A stretch of DNA of 64,000 nucleotides from an uncultured Opitutales bacterium (GTDB lineage Bacteria; Verrucomicrobiota; Verrucomicrobiia; Opitutales; Intestinicryptomonadaceae). Positions 18,241-27,285 of the stretch are shown here, one piece after another. Location of the stretch: NCBI GenBank assembly GCA_944389195.1, contig CALXLM010000040.1, positions 1 to 64,000 of the forward strand. Direction: 5' to 3'. The translations under genes were made by a program, and so were the position numbers. The notes under the pieces were generated by a model. That model saw only the letters and a list, made by a program, of their open reading frames with translations, had not been told where the DNA came from and searched no databases. Every line of letters starts with the position of its first letter. The stretch's first letter is position 1.

Positions 18241-18861
18241 TCAGCGCGCAAAATAACATTTGTGCATCTGCCACCCAGCCCTGTATTTTCCACCCTTTGA
18301 TTTTACAAACTCGCAGATTCCCTCCAGCAAATCGGGATCTGATATTCCGCTCCAAACCGGATGGATCCATACGCTTTTGGCATTTAACGCCGCCGGGTAA
18401 AAATTCTCGTATTCACCCAATTCTCGCAAATCGGAAACTATGAATTTAAGTTCGTCGGCCCTGGCAAGCGAAGATTCCAAAGGAGGCGCAAAAAGCTTCG
18501 GGCTTACGGCCACCCAGTCGAAGCGCGAATCGCCGCTCTCATCAATCCGGAGCGTTCCCGAAGTTTCGAGGTGCGCAGCCACATTCACAGAAGAAAGGGC
18601 GGAAAGCAACGGGCGCATATCATGCATGCAAGGCTCCCCTCCCGTAATTACCGCAAACTCCGCAAGCGACGCGGCCGCCTCGGCGGCAATTTCGGATTCG
18701 CTCATTCTCCTGTCCGGAAGCCCTTCCCACGCCGTCCGGGAATCGCACCACCGGCATTTCACATTGCAGCCGAAAAGGCGCGCAAAATATGCGCGCCTGC
18801 CGGCGTGGCAACCTTCGCCCTGTATGGAAAAAAAGGTTTCAGCTATCGGATAGAGCGCCAT
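18241..18861 (-). CDS. queE: 7-carboxy-7-deazaguanine synthase
   Basis: Radical SAM enzyme that contracts 6-carboxytetrahydropterin to 7-carboxy-7-deazaguanine in queuosine biosynthesis. The 206-residue protein has the family N-terminus (PIAETFFSIQGEGCHAGRR) and the cluster motif CNVKCRWCD (CxxxCxxC). TGGEPCMH is the GGE motif that binds the SAM methionine. The start at 18861 overlaps the queD stop by one base (TGATG), which shows coupling. The frame is open upstream through queD but without homology. The product of QueD is its substrate. Confidence 0.94.
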   Translation of the reverse strand: MALYPIAETFFSIQGEGCHAGRRAYFARLFGCNVKCRWCDSRTAWEGLPDRRMSESEIAAEAAASLAEFAVITGGEPCMHDMRPLLSALSSVNVAAHLETSGTLRIDESGDSRFDWVAVSPKLFAPPLESSLARADELKFIVSDLRELGEYENFYPAALNAKSVWIHPVWSGISDPDLLEGICEFVKSKGGKYRAGWQMHKCYFAR

Positions 18862-19301
18862 CAGTCGGCTTCCGGCGACACAAAACGCGCCGTATTTTTC
18901 TTGTCCTCGCTTACGGAAACAGACACAACCCTCACGCGCGACGACGTTTCCCGCAAAACCAAATCGTTGAAAACCCCGAACAGGTGCCTTGCGATGCCCT
19001 CGCACGAACATTGATCTACCACAAATATCTTCCAAGCCTCCGGCGCGGCGTCCCGCAAAACGCGCATGAGCGGATCGCTTTTCGAAAAGACGCACGAATG
19101 GTCGAGGTTTTCGTCTATCCAATTTTTTAGAAACTTCAGCTTGCCGAAATCTACGACAAATCCGTTCTCGTCCGTCCTATCGCATGCAAACGTGACAGAT
19201 ATGTCCCAATTATGGCCGTGCACGAACGCGCAGCGGCCGTCGTGCAAATATTGACGGTGCGCGAACGGAATGTCGAAATATGTTTTCGTGCAGGTAAGCA
19301 T
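18861..19301 (-). CDS. queD: 6-carboxytetrahydropterin synthase (QueD)
   Basis: Zinc enzyme of the PTPS/QueD family that makes 6-carboxy-5,6,7,8-tetrahydropterin from dihydroneopterin triphosphate. The 146 residues include FVHGHNWD, which carries two zinc-binding histidines, DFGKLK and LDHS in the core, and the SCEGIARHLF segment with the catalytic glutamate. It starts one base after the stop of the FAD oxidoreductase and overlaps queE. QueC and QueF are not in the window. Confidence 0.93.
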   Translation of the reverse strand: MLTCTKTYFDIPFAHRQYLHDGRCAFVHGHNWDISVTFACDRTDENGFVVDFGKLKFLKNWIDENLDHSCVFSKSDPLMRVLRDAAPEAWKIFVVDQCSCEGIARHLFGVFNDLVLRETSSRVRVVSVSVSEDKKNTARFVSPEAD

Positions 19302-19302
19302 T

Positions 19303-21012
19303 CTATTTCTTTGTCTTCGGTGCGGCTTTATGCTCGAGAACCTGGCCGTCGGAGAGCAAAACAGAGGCGAGTTTCGACCTGTCGATGTCCTGAACGGCGC
19401 ACCCTTCGTCGATTGCCATCGACGCGGCCGCCGCCGCAGAATGCCCGAGTATCATGAATACGGGCTCCATTCTAATCGACCCGTAGGCTATGTGCGTGGA
19501 AGAGCACGCCACCGGGACAAGAAGGTTTTGGCACTCCGATTTTTGGGGTATTATGGCCCCGTAAGCGATTTTATAGGGCTTTTTCAGCCAGACCTCCACA
19601 TCGCCCTCGTTTTGAATGAATCCGTTTTCGTCGATAAACCTCGACGTGTTGTGCGAATCCAGCCCGTACGAACCCATTCCGACGGGATCGGGAGTGCTGC
19701 GCGCATTTTGGCAGTCGTGCTGCGTCATGACATACTCGCCCTTCATGCGGCGCGCCTCCCTGACATAGAGATAAAACGGCATGTGGCCCGTATCGACAAA
19801 CTCGTCCTTTGAATATCCGAATTTTTTGAACCTATCCTGAATGTTTTTGGGGACGCGCGGATCGTTTTGCAGAAAATATACAAGCCCCGTCTGGTAGTCG
19901 AGATGCGCCTTGACAATTTTTTCGCGCTCAGCATAGGAAGCCTCGGGATAGTTGTAATTTCCGCCGATAAAGTCGAGGCTCACCGCGCCGCGGTTGTTGC
20001 AGTCGCTTTTAAAGTTGGGCATCGGAGAGACTATCATCGGGAAAAATTTCGGCTCGGAGCATACGGCCCTCAAAAGCATTTCGTAATCTTCCGGATTGTA
20101 ATTGGCGGGTTTTTCTATTTTTTTCCAATTCGGGGAATCGGGATTGAGCGTCAGGCACATTCTAAAGCAATACGCCTGTATTTTCTTGTCTGCGGTTCCC
20201 GTTTCGAGGCGCGGCTGGATATTCGCAAACTTCAACAGGCCGCTCGACGGATTTCCGGGCTCCCTATACGGCGAAACTTTACCCTTAAAGAAATGGTAGT
20301 TATGTTTCATGGTCTTGCGGTAGCCGTTGAAAGTTTCCCCGTACTCCTTGTTTGATTCGCGTCCGGTCATGTACGAGCACCCAGCAGCCGCCATTAAGTC
20401 GCCCTCAAAGGTGGCGTCTATAAACATCTTTGCCCTGACGACAATCCCGGATTCAGTCCTTATAGACGCTATTCTGCCGCCTATCTTTTCAACGCCGGTG
20501 CCGTCGCGCAAAAGCCTTTCGCCTTTGACGACCTTCACGTTGGGAAATTCCTTAAGCCAGTTTTCGAAAACCCGTTCGGCCACCTTCGGCTCGAAAATCC
20601 ACATCACTTTGTTTTCGTCGTCGATGGCCTTTGTACCCTGCCCCTGAGACTTAAAACTTTCGCGCGTCTGCAAGTTCCAAGAATCCGGCTTTTGATATTC
20701 CCTCCAAATTCTGTGGTAAAATTCGCGGGACAGCCCGCCGATTGACTCGGTTTTTCCCGAATCGGTAAAAGTAAGGCCCGCACTCGACATCGCGCCCAAA
20801 TGTTTTTCGGGGGCTATAAGAATCACCTTCTTGCCGCTCTTTGCGGCTCTTACTGCCGAAACAACCCCGCCTGAAGTTCCTCCGTACACAACTATGTCGG
20901 CATTCTCTGCGGATTTGCCCCTGCTGACTGCGCTTTCCGACGCGCATCCCGAAAAAAGGAGCGCGGCAAAAGACAGCATTGCAACATATAACATCGATTT
21001 TAATCTATTCAT
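19303..21012 (-). CDS. Secreted FAD-dependent oxidoreductase (lipoprotein)
   Basis: A 569-residue protein of the FAD_oxidored family found in PVC bacteria that degrade carbohydrates. An N-terminal lipoprotein signal ends in the lipobox LLFSGC at about residues 17-22. The FAD-binding Rossmann motif follows at about 40 (VVYGGTSGGVVSAVRAAKSG), then LIAPEKHLGAMSSAGL, typical of the family. Near the C-terminus, CSSTHIAYGSIRMEP is another family signature. It probably oxidises a sugar or polyol outside the inner membrane; the substrate is unknown. I chose ATG 21012, which has GGGGTGGG in front, over a GTG nine bases upstream. The start lies in a small tandem duplication with the end of the upstream peptidase. 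Confidence 0.87.
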   Translation of the reverse strand: MNRLKSMLYVAMLSFAALLFSGCASESAVSRGKSAENADIVVYGGTSGGVVSAVRAAKSGKKVILIAPEKHLGAMSSAGLTFTDSGKTESIGGLSREFYHRIWREYQKPDSWNLQTRESFKSQGQGTKAIDDENKVMWIFEPKVAERVFENWLKEFPNVKVVKGERLLRDGTGVEKIGGRIASIRTESGIVVRAKMFIDATFEGDLMAAAGCSYMTGRESNKEYGETFNGYRKTMKHNYHFFKGKVSPYREPGNPSSGLLKFANIQPRLETGTADKKIQAYCFRMCLTLNPDSPNWKKIEKPANYNPEDYEMLLRAVCSEPKFFPMIVSPMPNFKSDCNNRGAVSLDFIGGNYNYPEASYAEREKIVKAHLDYQTGLVYFLQNDPRVPKNIQDRFKKFGYSKDEFVDTGHMPFYLYVREARRMKGEYVMTQHDCQNARSTPDPVGMGSYGLDSHNTSRFIDENGFIQNEGDVEVWLKKPYKIAYGAIIPQKSECQNLLVPVACSSTHIAYGSIRMEPVFMILGHSAAAAASMAIDEGCAVQDIDRSKLASVLLSDGQVLEHKAAPKTKK

Positions 21013-21060
21013 AAATCCCACCCCGTTTGTAATCTATTCATAAAATTTCCCGTTTGTAAT
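21002..21060 (-). repeat. Imperfect tandem duplication across a gene junction
   Basis: Two copies about 29 bp apart share ATGAATAGATT and ACAAACGGGG-like blocks. One contains the last codons of the peptidase and the other the ribosome site and start of the FAD oxidoreductase. Confidence 0.75.
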
Positions 21061-22422
21061 TCTTTCGAAAAACATTTCATAATAACGCACTGCCTTGTCA
21101 ATAGTAGAAAGCGGAAAACCCTCGTTCGGAGCGTGCAGGTTGTCTGCGGCGGTAAACAATCCGAACATGAGCGAATCCAATCCAGTTTTTCCCTTGATGA
21201 GGGAAATCAGCGGTATGCTGGCGCCTTCGCGCAGATATAGGGGCTTGTTTCCAAAAGCCGCCCGCGAGCATTCGTCAACCGCCTTCAACGCCATTTCAAG
21301 AATGCGCCCCCGCCTTCCTCCGCCGCAATCTTTGGGATTTAAAAAATAAGCATCTCCAAAGGCGTCGCCGTCGGAAAATGAAACCTCCACACCTTTGGGC
21401 GTGCGCTCCTCCATCGTTTTCTGCACAAGCCTGACGACGTCGGCCGTCCTTTGCGGAACGACCGTCCTGCACGATATCTTGCAAAAGCATTCCGACGCTA
21501 TGACCGATTTCGAGCCCTCGCCCTGGTAGCCGCCTCCCACTCCGGTAAATTCGACCGTGGGCAAGACGCGCAATGCCTCTGACGGCAAATAGCCTTTCTG
21601 TTCGTAAAGCTTTTCCACTCCGAGAAGCTTTTTCACCTTGTCCTCCCCGAAAGGGTTGGCCGCTATTTCGGCCTTCTCCCAATCTTCGAGTTTCGCCAAT
21701 CCGTCGTAAAATCCCGGTATGTTTACAAGCCCGTCGGGCCCGTGCAGCGAGGCGCAAACTTCGAACATCGCCTGCACCGGATTGTAAACCATGCCGCCGA
21801 ACATTCCCGAATGGACATCCGTGTTCGGCCCCTTAAAAACCGCATCAAACGACCCCGTCCCCCGCAAACCAATTGTAAGAATAGGCGTGTCTGAAGAAGC
21901 CGCCGAAGTGTCGCTAAGCAGGAGGACATCGTAGCCGCCTATCAGTCCGGCATTTTCCGAAATAAAATTCTCCATGCTGGGGCTGCCGATTTCCTCTTCG
22001 CCTTCGAGCATTATGCCGAAATCCGCAGAAACATCTGGGTTCGTATCGAGAAACCCCAAAAGCCCGCCAAGCATGCAGGAAAACGGCCCCTTATTGTCGG
22101 CGCTCCCCCTGCCCCAAATTTTTCCGTCCCTGACGACCGGCTCAAACGGAGGCGTATTCCATTTACCGACGGGATCGACGGGCTGGACGTCGTAGTGCCC
22201 GTAGCAAAGAACCCTTACGCGTGGCTTTTCGGACGAGCGGCGCTCCGCAAAAATTATGGGGTGCAACGCGGTTTCCATCAGGCGCACGTCAAAGCCGAAG
22301 CCCTTGAGAGCGTCGGCCAAAAACTCCGCGCAAGCCCGAACCTGGCCGCTCCGAGAGGAATCGGCCGACACGCTTTCAAAACGCACGAGGCGCGATATAA
22401 AATCTTTAACGTCCAATTTCAT
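21034..22422 (-). CDS. M20-family dipeptidase/peptidase
   Basis: A 462-residue cytoplasmic zinc metallopeptidase of family M20, resembling carnosinase-type dipeptidases. The metal-site motifs are YGHYDVQPVDP, GRGSADNKGP and EGEEEIGSP, which contain the zinc ligands and the general-base glutamate. The lid dimerisation domain spans about residues 190-330 (DVHSGMFGG). The C-terminus has the last zinc-ligand region (NLHAPNEGF). The ATG at 22422 overlaps the upstream stop (ATGA); a GTG at 22437 is an alternative, and AGGAG lies unusually close to the ATG. No signal peptide is seen. Confidence 0.92.
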   Translation of the reverse strand: MKLDVKDFISRLVRFESVSADSSRSGQVRACAEFLADALKGFGFDVRLMETALHPIIFAERRSSEKPRVRVLCYGHYDVQPVDPVGKWNTPPFEPVVRDGKIWGRGSADNKGPFSCMLGGLLGFLDTNPDVSADFGIMLEGEEEIGSPSMENFISENAGLIGGYDVLLLSDTSAASSDTPILTIGLRGTGSFDAVFKGPNTDVHSGMFGGMVYNPVQAMFEVCASLHGPDGLVNIPGFYDGLAKLEDWEKAEIAANPFGEDKVKKLLGVEKLYEQKGYLPSEALRVLPTVEFTGVGGGYQGEGSKSVIASECFCKISCRTVVPQRTADVVRLVQKTMEERTPKGVEVSFSDGDAFGDAYFLNPKDCGGGRRGRILEMALKAVDECSRAAFGNKPLYLREGASIPLISLIKGKTGLDSLMFGLFTAADNLHAPNEGFPLSTIDKAVRYYEMFFERITNGKFYE

Positions 22423-22787
22423 ACTCCTACAATCCACCTAAGCAATCCGAAAAGCAGAGCCTGCGACGCCGCAAAGCCCAACCACAGCGCAAGCGACGCC
22501 TTAAAACCGCTGCGCGATAAAAATGCTAGCACAGGCCAAGCCGCCCATAAAAGCCCGAAAACCACCCACTCCTCCGCGTCCCCGGGCACAAACCCTAAAA
22601 ACGGCGCGACCCAAACAGCGGCGGCCGCAAATAGGGAAAAGCTAAAGCACCTGTCAAACAGAAACTTCGCCCCGGAGACCGAAGAAGCCAGATAAATCCC
22701 GAATCCCCCGAAAAAAGTCGCAACAAACGCATACCCGCAATGTCCCGCGAGCTTTATCTCCTCGTAATATGGCAAAAAGCCTCCCAT
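22419..22787 (-). CDS. Small hypothetical membrane protein
   Basis: A 122-residue protein with no recognised family and three to four hydrophobic segments (for example YAFVATFFGGFGIYLA, FAAAAVWVAPFLGF and LALWLGFAASQALLFGLL). The start was placed at the methionine just before GGFLPYYEEIK, after the terminator of the preceding lipoprotein gene; the longer frame would read through that terminator. It overlaps the M20 peptidase by 4 bp and so is probably co-transcribed with it. Confidence 0.6.
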   Translation of the reverse strand: MGGFLPYYEEIKLAGHCGYAFVATFFGGFGIYLASSVSGAKFLFDRCFSFSLFAAAAVWVAPFLGFVPGDAEEWVVFGLLWAAWPVLAFLSRSGFKASLALWLGFAASQALLFGLLRWIVGV

Positions 22788-22800
22788 CGACCGAAAAGTC

Positions 22801-22834
22801 AAAAAAAGCGCCTTGCAATGGAATTCCAAGGCGC
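22801..22834 (-). terminator. Rho-independent terminator of the lipoprotein gene
   Basis: On the minus strand GCGCCTTG and CAAGGCGC form an 8-bp stem followed by seven Ts. It lies 27 bp past the stop of the lipoprotein gene. Confidence 0.9.
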
Positions 22835-22860
22835 GAAAACGAGAAACTACATGCTGAAAG

Positions 22861-23265
22861 CTACATGCGCTCAAAGGCGCGCATGTTTTTTGCTATCGCA
22901 TTGAAAATCTGCTGGCTTTTCATCAGATTTCCGTCGCCGTACTCTATCTTCACGCTGACTTCGTCGTTGGGAAGCTGCTTAAGATATACCACGATTTGAA
23001 TGTCGAGCTCGGCGCGCGCGTAAACATACCACTCGTTGTCCTTCGGAATCTGCCCCACGCGAAACAGCTTCATATCGCGCTCAAGCGCTATGTTCGTAGC
23101 CTTGAATGCCGTGTTGATATTACCCGAAAGTTTTCCGCTGAACGTTCCCGTAAGGCCGTCGTAAGACCCCATCGGATGTGCCGCAGAATCGACAACCACG
23201 TTGGTCGTGCAAGCGCACATTAAAAACGCCGCAACAACAAAGGCAAATGACAATATATGTTTCAT
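22861..23265 (-). CDS. Putative lipoprotein, DUF3568-like
   Basis: A 134-residue secreted protein. The first 20 residues form a lipoprotein signal ending in a cysteine (FLMCAC). The rest resembles the DUF3568 family: a strand-rich fold with NTAFKATNIALERDMKLF, then YVYARAELDIQIVVYLKQLP and a closing VKIEYGDGNLMKSQQIFNAI. Function is unknown; similar small lipoproteins are frequent in Lentisphaerae and Verrucomicrobia. The start was taken at MKHILSF, where the signal peptide begins; a longer frame adds 13 residues. It lies 58 bp from hisG and ends at its own terminator. Confidence 0.7.
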   Translation of the reverse strand: MKHILSFAFVVAAFLMCACTTNVVVDSAAHPMGSYDGLTGTFSGKLSGNINTAFKATNIALERDMKLFRVGQIPKDNEWYVYARAELDIQIVVYLKQLPNDEVSVKIEYGDGNLMKSQQIFNAIAKNMRAFERM

Positions 23266-23323
23266 GCCGCTGGATATTGTCCGCACCACGTAAATTTGCA
23301 ACAAAAATTTAGCGCAAAACGTA

Positions 23324-24202
23324 CTACGCTATCACTTTATTCAACGGATATTCCACTATGCCTTCCGCGCCGCTGGCCTTGAGCGTGGGAACGATTTCCC
23401 TCACCGTTTTCTCCTCGACAATAGTCTCAACCGCCACCCATGCGGGATCCGAAAGCTGCGAAACCGTCGGCTTCCTCAATGCCGGAAGGGACGATATGAT
23501 TTTGCTTAAGTTTGCCTTCGGAAGGTTCATCTTAAGCCCCACTTTTGTGGAGGCGGCAAGAGCCGCCTGAAGCAAAAGCGCTATCGACTCTATCTTAGCC
23601 CTCTTTTGCGGGTTCGCCCACGAGGCTTTGTTTGCTATAAATTTTGTATTCGTATAAAGCATCGTATCGACAATGCGCAGATTGTTCGCCCGCAGCGACG
23701 AACCGGTTTCCGTTATATCGGCAATGGCGTCCACAAGATCAGGAACCTTCACTTCTGTTGCGCCCCACGAAAACTCTACATCCGCGGTCACGCCGTTGTC
23801 GGCAAGATACTTTTTTGTGACGTTCAAAAGCTCCGTAGCCACGCGCTTGCCCTGCAAATCCTTGACGGTTTTTACCGGAGAATCTTCCTTAACGCACAGG
23901 ACCCAGCGCGATTTCAGCGCCGTAGCCTTGCTGTAAACCAGGTCGCAAACCTCCTCGACGTCGCTTCCGTTCTCCAATATCCAGTCGTACCCAGTCAAAC
24001 CGCAATCAAAGAAGCCCTGCTCGACGTACCTGCTTATTTCCTGGGCCCTCACGAAACGCCCGTCAAGCTCCGAATCGTCTATCGACGGCTTGTACGAGCG
24101 CGAGCTTTTTGTTATTTTCCATCCGGCCTTTCCGAAAAGCGCGATTGTTGATTCTTCAAGGCTGCCCTTTGGCAGACCCAGCATTAAAAGAGGAGTACTC
24201 AC
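23324..24202 (-). CDS. hisG: ATP phosphoribosyltransferase, long form
   Basis: First enzyme of histidine synthesis: condenses ATP and PRPP to phosphoribosyl-ATP, cytoplasmic, usually hexameric and inhibited by histidine. The 292-residue length marks the long form with its own C-terminal regulatory domain. Motifs include [11 protein letters not shown] at the start, the PRPP-binding [14 protein letters not shown], and the ACT-like C-terminal domain from about residue 210 to 290 ([20 protein letters not shown]). The GTG at 24202 gives the standard STPLL-type start; ATG 24184 is possible. No other his gene is nearby, and HisZ is not needed by the long form. Confidence 0.93.
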   Translation of the reverse strand: MSTPLLMLGLPKGSLEESTIALFGKAGWKITKSSRSYKPSIDDSELDGRFVRAQEISRYVEQGFFDCGLTGYDWILENGSDVEEVCDLVYSKATALKSRWVLCVKEDSPVKTVKDLQGKRVATELLNVTKKYLADNGVTADVEFSWGATEVKVPDLVDAIADITETGSSLRANNLRIVDTMLYTNTKFIANKASWANPQKRAKIESIALLLQAALAASTKVGLKMNLPKANLSKIISSLPALRKPTVSQLSDPAWVAVETIVEEKTVREIVPTLKASGAEGIVEYPLNKVIA

Positions 24203-24232
24203 GATATTTGCCTGATTTGGATGAACAAAAAA

Positions 24233-24306
24233 TGGTGCGGGCAGACAGAATCGAACTGACATCACCAGTTTGGAAGACTGGGGTTTTACCACTAAACTAT
24301 GCCCGC
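24233..24306 (-). tRNA. tRNA-Gly (anticodon UCC)
   Basis: A 74-nt cloverleaf on the minus strand with acceptor stem GCGGGCA/TGCCCGC, anticodon loop CTTCCAA (anticodon TCC), T-loop GTTCGATTC and an encoded CCA end. Confidence 0.94.
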
Positions 24307-24784
24307 GTAAAATTAAAGTCGGCCATATTTGTCTTTTTTTCACGCGCGTCAAGAATTTTATTAAAATTTTAGGCAGAATCATGAAATACCCGCCAGCCTT
24401 ATGCCCGTAACGCCCGAAAAAAATCCGCCAAATTCGCGGGCCCTAAAAAACGGCCCGGCGACACGACCGCATAAGAAAATTCTTTCTTTCGAATTTCCCG
24501 AGAGCCATTCCAAACGCCATTTCCGCCGGTTTATATTTTTACAAATTGCGCCTCTCGATTTCCCCCGTCCGCCCCGGCGCAAAAAGCAATTTTTACGCGG
24601 GCAAATGGGCATTCTCTAAAGATTAGCCCCCCGGACGCGCGATAAAGCCGCGCCGAATCCGCACGCGCCCGGCCCTGCGCGCAAAACCGTGGGCGAAGAC
24701 GTTAAAAGCTTAAAGCGCCGGGCAGTGGAAACAAGCCACATTTTCCCCGCGCCTGCGGGCGTTCCGCAAAAAACGCGCATGGCG
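24307..24784. other. Intergenic, no gene seen
   Basis: About 480 bp between tRNA-Gly and the beta-CASP gene. Short frames on both strands have no family resemblance and are biased by GC-rich runs. I see no repeat or riboswitch. Confidence 0.5.
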
Positions 24785-26137
24785 CTACAACTCAACGGGC
24801 ACGGAGGGTTCGGGTATGATTACGGACGTCTTCGGAGAGCGGTCGATAATCTCGTCCATAAACCATTCGCGCGCGGCCATGCTTCCGTGCGTCAGAACCA
24901 CGCACCTTGGATCCTTTCTCATTATGAACTCGAGTATCTCCTCCCTGTCGGCGTGCGAAGTCAGGTCAAATTTGTCCACGCGGCAGTTGACGTTTCCGAC
25001 AAAAAACAAATCTTTAAAGGAAAATTGCCCGCCGTAAGGCGTGCGCTGGAGGCGCGCAGCCGGCGTGTCGCGGTCGGCGTATCCGACGAAGAAAATTGCG
25101 TTGGCGCGGTTGTCCATCATCGCCGCCGCGGCCAGATAGCTCGGCGTATGCTCAACCATCATTCCGCTGCCCAAAACGTATATGCCCCGCGTTTCGAAAT
25201 CCTTTCCCGGCACTATCTCCCCGCGGAGCGGCTTTACGCCCTCCATGTGCTGTTTGCCGAAAAAAAACGTCGAGGACCGCTTTGCTCCCTTAATAAAATG
25301 TTCGGCTATGTCGAGGCCGAGTCCGCCGGCAAAGACCGGGACATCGGGAATAGCCTTCTGCTGTTTAGCCCTCTGTAATATAAACAGAATCTCCTGCATT
25401 CTTCCAAGCGCAAATGCGGGAATCAAAACGCTTCCCCCCCCCCTTAAAACGAGCGAAATCGACGTCACCAAGCGCGCGACTTCCGAATCGTAGGAAACGC
25501 CTTCCGGGCGCGAATATGAACCGCGCGTCGTCTCAACCACAAGGGTGTCAACCCTTCCTTCCGGAGGCGTAGCCCCCCTTAAAATGCCGGTGGAATGGAA
25601 CGAAATATCGCCTGAAAATAAAATTTTCCGCCTTTTGTACTCGAACATCACCGAAGAAGCGCCTGGAATGTGTCCCGCCGGAGTGAAAGTGACCCCTATG
25701 CGTTCGCCGTTTATCTCGAACTGCTTTTCATGGTGGAACGGCATCGGCGTCGTCCTCGACTTAAGGGCGTCGATAGACTGCGAATCGAACAACGGATACT
25801 CTTTCACGTCGAATTCCTCGCGCTGTTTGACCATAACAGAGCGCGAGTTGCGAAGCATGCGCGCAAGCAAATCGGAATTTTCCTCTGCCGCAAGTATATG
25901 CGCGTGGTTTTGGTTGCGCGCAACCACCGGCAGGGCCCCGCAATGGTCGAGATGCGCGTGCGTGACGGCTATGAAGTCGAGCGTTTCCGGCGTTATTTTG
26001 GAAATGTCGGGCAAGGCGTCCAAACCCATGCGCTTGGGATGAAGCCCGCAATCGACAAGCGCCTTGAACGGCCCCATTTCAATAAGATGGCCGCTTGCCC
26101 CGACGTCGACGTCCGTGTTAAGATCGGTATAAACCAT
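24785..26137 (-). CDS. MBL-fold beta-CASP ribonuclease
   Basis: A 450-residue metallo-beta-lactamase fold protein with a beta-CASP insertion, resembling CPSF73/Ysh1-type RNA nucleases. The zinc motif is THAHLDHCG at about residues 70-78, followed by TPAGHIPGAS and LFSGDIS with the next metal ligands. The beta-CASP region contains SVLIPAFALGRMQE and GYADRDTPA, and the C-terminal histidine motif is LTHGS. This class processes or degrades RNA. The start at 26137 lies 4 bp after the thiS stop, with GGCGGATAGGG in front. The pairing with thiS is unexpected. Confidence 0.88.
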   Translation of the reverse strand: MVYTDLNTDVDVGASGHLIEMGPFKALVDCGLHPKRMGLDALPDISKITPETLDFIAVTHAHLDHCGALPVVARNQNHAHILAAEENSDLLARMLRNSRSVMVKQREEFDVKEYPLFDSQSIDALKSRTTPMPFHHEKQFEINGERIGVTFTPAGHIPGASSVMFEYKRRKILFSGDISFHSTGILRGATPPEGRVDTLVVETTRGSYSRPEGVSYDSEVARLVTSISLVLRGGGSVLIPAFALGRMQEILFILQRAKQQKAIPDVPVFAGGLGLDIAEHFIKGAKRSSTFFFGKQHMEGVKPLRGEIVPGKDFETRGIYVLGSGMMVEHTPSYLAAAAMMDNRANAIFFVGYADRDTPAARLQRTPYGGQFSFKDLFFVGNVNCRVDKFDLTSHADREEILEFIMRKDPRCVVLTHGSMAAREWFMDEIIDRSPKTSVIIPEPSVPVEL

Positions 26138-26141
26138 CGCC

Positions 26142-26345
26142 CTATCCGCCCGCCACGATTTGCATAATTTCAAGCACGTCGCCGTCCTTCAGCGGGACGT
26201 CCTTAAAAGACTCGAAACGCATCGCCCGCCCGTTAAGCTCCACTACGCAGCGCGACGCGTCCAAGCCTAAGGATTCGATAAATTTCGAAACCGTAGGCGC
26301 GCCATCTTCGATGTCATAGTCCCTCGCGTTTGCGGTAATCTTCAT
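26142..26345 (-). CDS. thiS: ThiS-family sulfur carrier protein
   Basis: A 66-residue ubiquitin-fold protein ending in the required di-glycine (IVAGG). ThiS is adenylated at that glycine by ThiF and carries the thiocarboxylate sulfur for the thiazole of thiamine. Residues 1-25 (MKITANARDYDIEDGAPTV) and the KDGDVLEIMQ segment fit the family. The ATG at 26345 gives the right length, although the frame is open 12 residues upstream. A ThiF-like protein lies 1.8 kb away beyond lipA. ThiG and ThiH are not in the window. MoaD-type function is less likely given the length. Confidence 0.85.
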   Translation of the reverse strand: MKITANARDYDIEDGAPTVSKFIESLGLDASRCVVELNGRAMRFESFKDVPLKDGDVLEIMQIVAGG

Positions 26346-26436
26346 ACTACCGCATGAAAGGCGTTTTTTTTGTTTTTTCAAGTTTAAACGCGGCGGCGCG
26401 CAAAACGCAAAAAATGCGCGCTTAAAAAAACGATTT

Positions 26437-27285
26437 CTACCTCGCCGAATCGGCGCGGTAAGAGCTTCGCACGAGGGGCCCCGACATCACAAAAGAAAAA
26501 CCCTCCTTTTTTGCGAATTTCCCCCATTCGTCAAACTCCGACGGCTCAACCCAGCGCGCCACGGGCATGCAAGCCGGCGACGGGCGGGCGTACTGTCCGA
26601 TGGCAATGGACTCCGCCCCCGTTTTCCTTATGTCTATAATAGTCTCTGCAATCTCGCCGCGCGCCTCTCCAAGCCCGAGCATTATGGAGCTTTTTACGCG
26701 CAGCCCGAAATCTCGCGCGGCGCGCAACACCCCGAGAGAAGTCTCGTAATCGGCTTTTTTTCTGACGGATTTTTGAAGCCTGCTAACTGTTTCCAAATTG
26801 TGCGAAAACACGTCGGGACGGGATTCAAATACAGAAAGCAGGGAATTTTTATCGCCGCAAAAATCCGGAACGAGTATCTCGATTTTTGCAGACGGGCAAA
26901 GCGAGCGTATCTCGGCGACAGTCGCGGCCCAATGCGCTGCCCCGCCGTCGGGAAGGTCGTCGCGCGTGGCAGACGTTATGACGGCGTATTTAAGCCCCAA
27001 TTTCGCGACGGCTTTGGCGACCGACCGTGGCTCATCTGCGTCCGGCTTCAGCGGCCTCCCTTTTTCCACGGCGCAAAAGGCGCAGTTGCGGGTGCATATT
27101 CCCCCGAGAATCATAAATGTAGCCGTGCCCCGCGACCAACATTCCCCTCGGTTCGGACATTTCGCATTTTCGCAAACAGTCCCTACACCGCACGACTTTA
27201 CGGCTTTACGCGTTTCGGAAAAACGCCCTCCCCCCGGAAGGCGCACCCTCATCCACGAAGGTATGCGTTCGGCGTCAGATTTCAT
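26437..27285 (-). CDS. lipA: Lipoyl synthase
   Basis: Radical SAM enzyme that inserts two sulfurs into protein-bound octanoyl groups to make lipoate. The 282-residue protein has both cluster motifs: the auxiliary cluster CENAKCPNRGEC (CxxxxCxxxxxC) at about residues 38-49, and the radical SAM cluster CTRNCAFC at about 64-71. The C-terminal RSSYRA provides the conserved serine that ligates the auxiliary cluster. Length is typical. No lipB or E2 gene is nearby. Confidence 0.96.
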   Translation of the reverse strand: MKSDAERIPSWMRVRLPGGGRFSETRKAVKSCGVGTVCENAKCPNRGECWSRGTATFMILGGICTRNCAFCAVEKGRPLKPDADEPRSVAKAVAKLGLKYAVITSATRDDLPDGGAAHWAATVAEIRSLCPSAKIEILVPDFCGDKNSLLSVFESRPDVFSHNLETVSRLQKSVRKKADYETSLGVLRAARDFGLRVKSSIMLGLGEARGEIAETIIDIRKTGAESIAIGQYARPSPACMPVARWVEPSEFDEWGKFAKKEGFSFVMSGPLVRSSYRADSAR

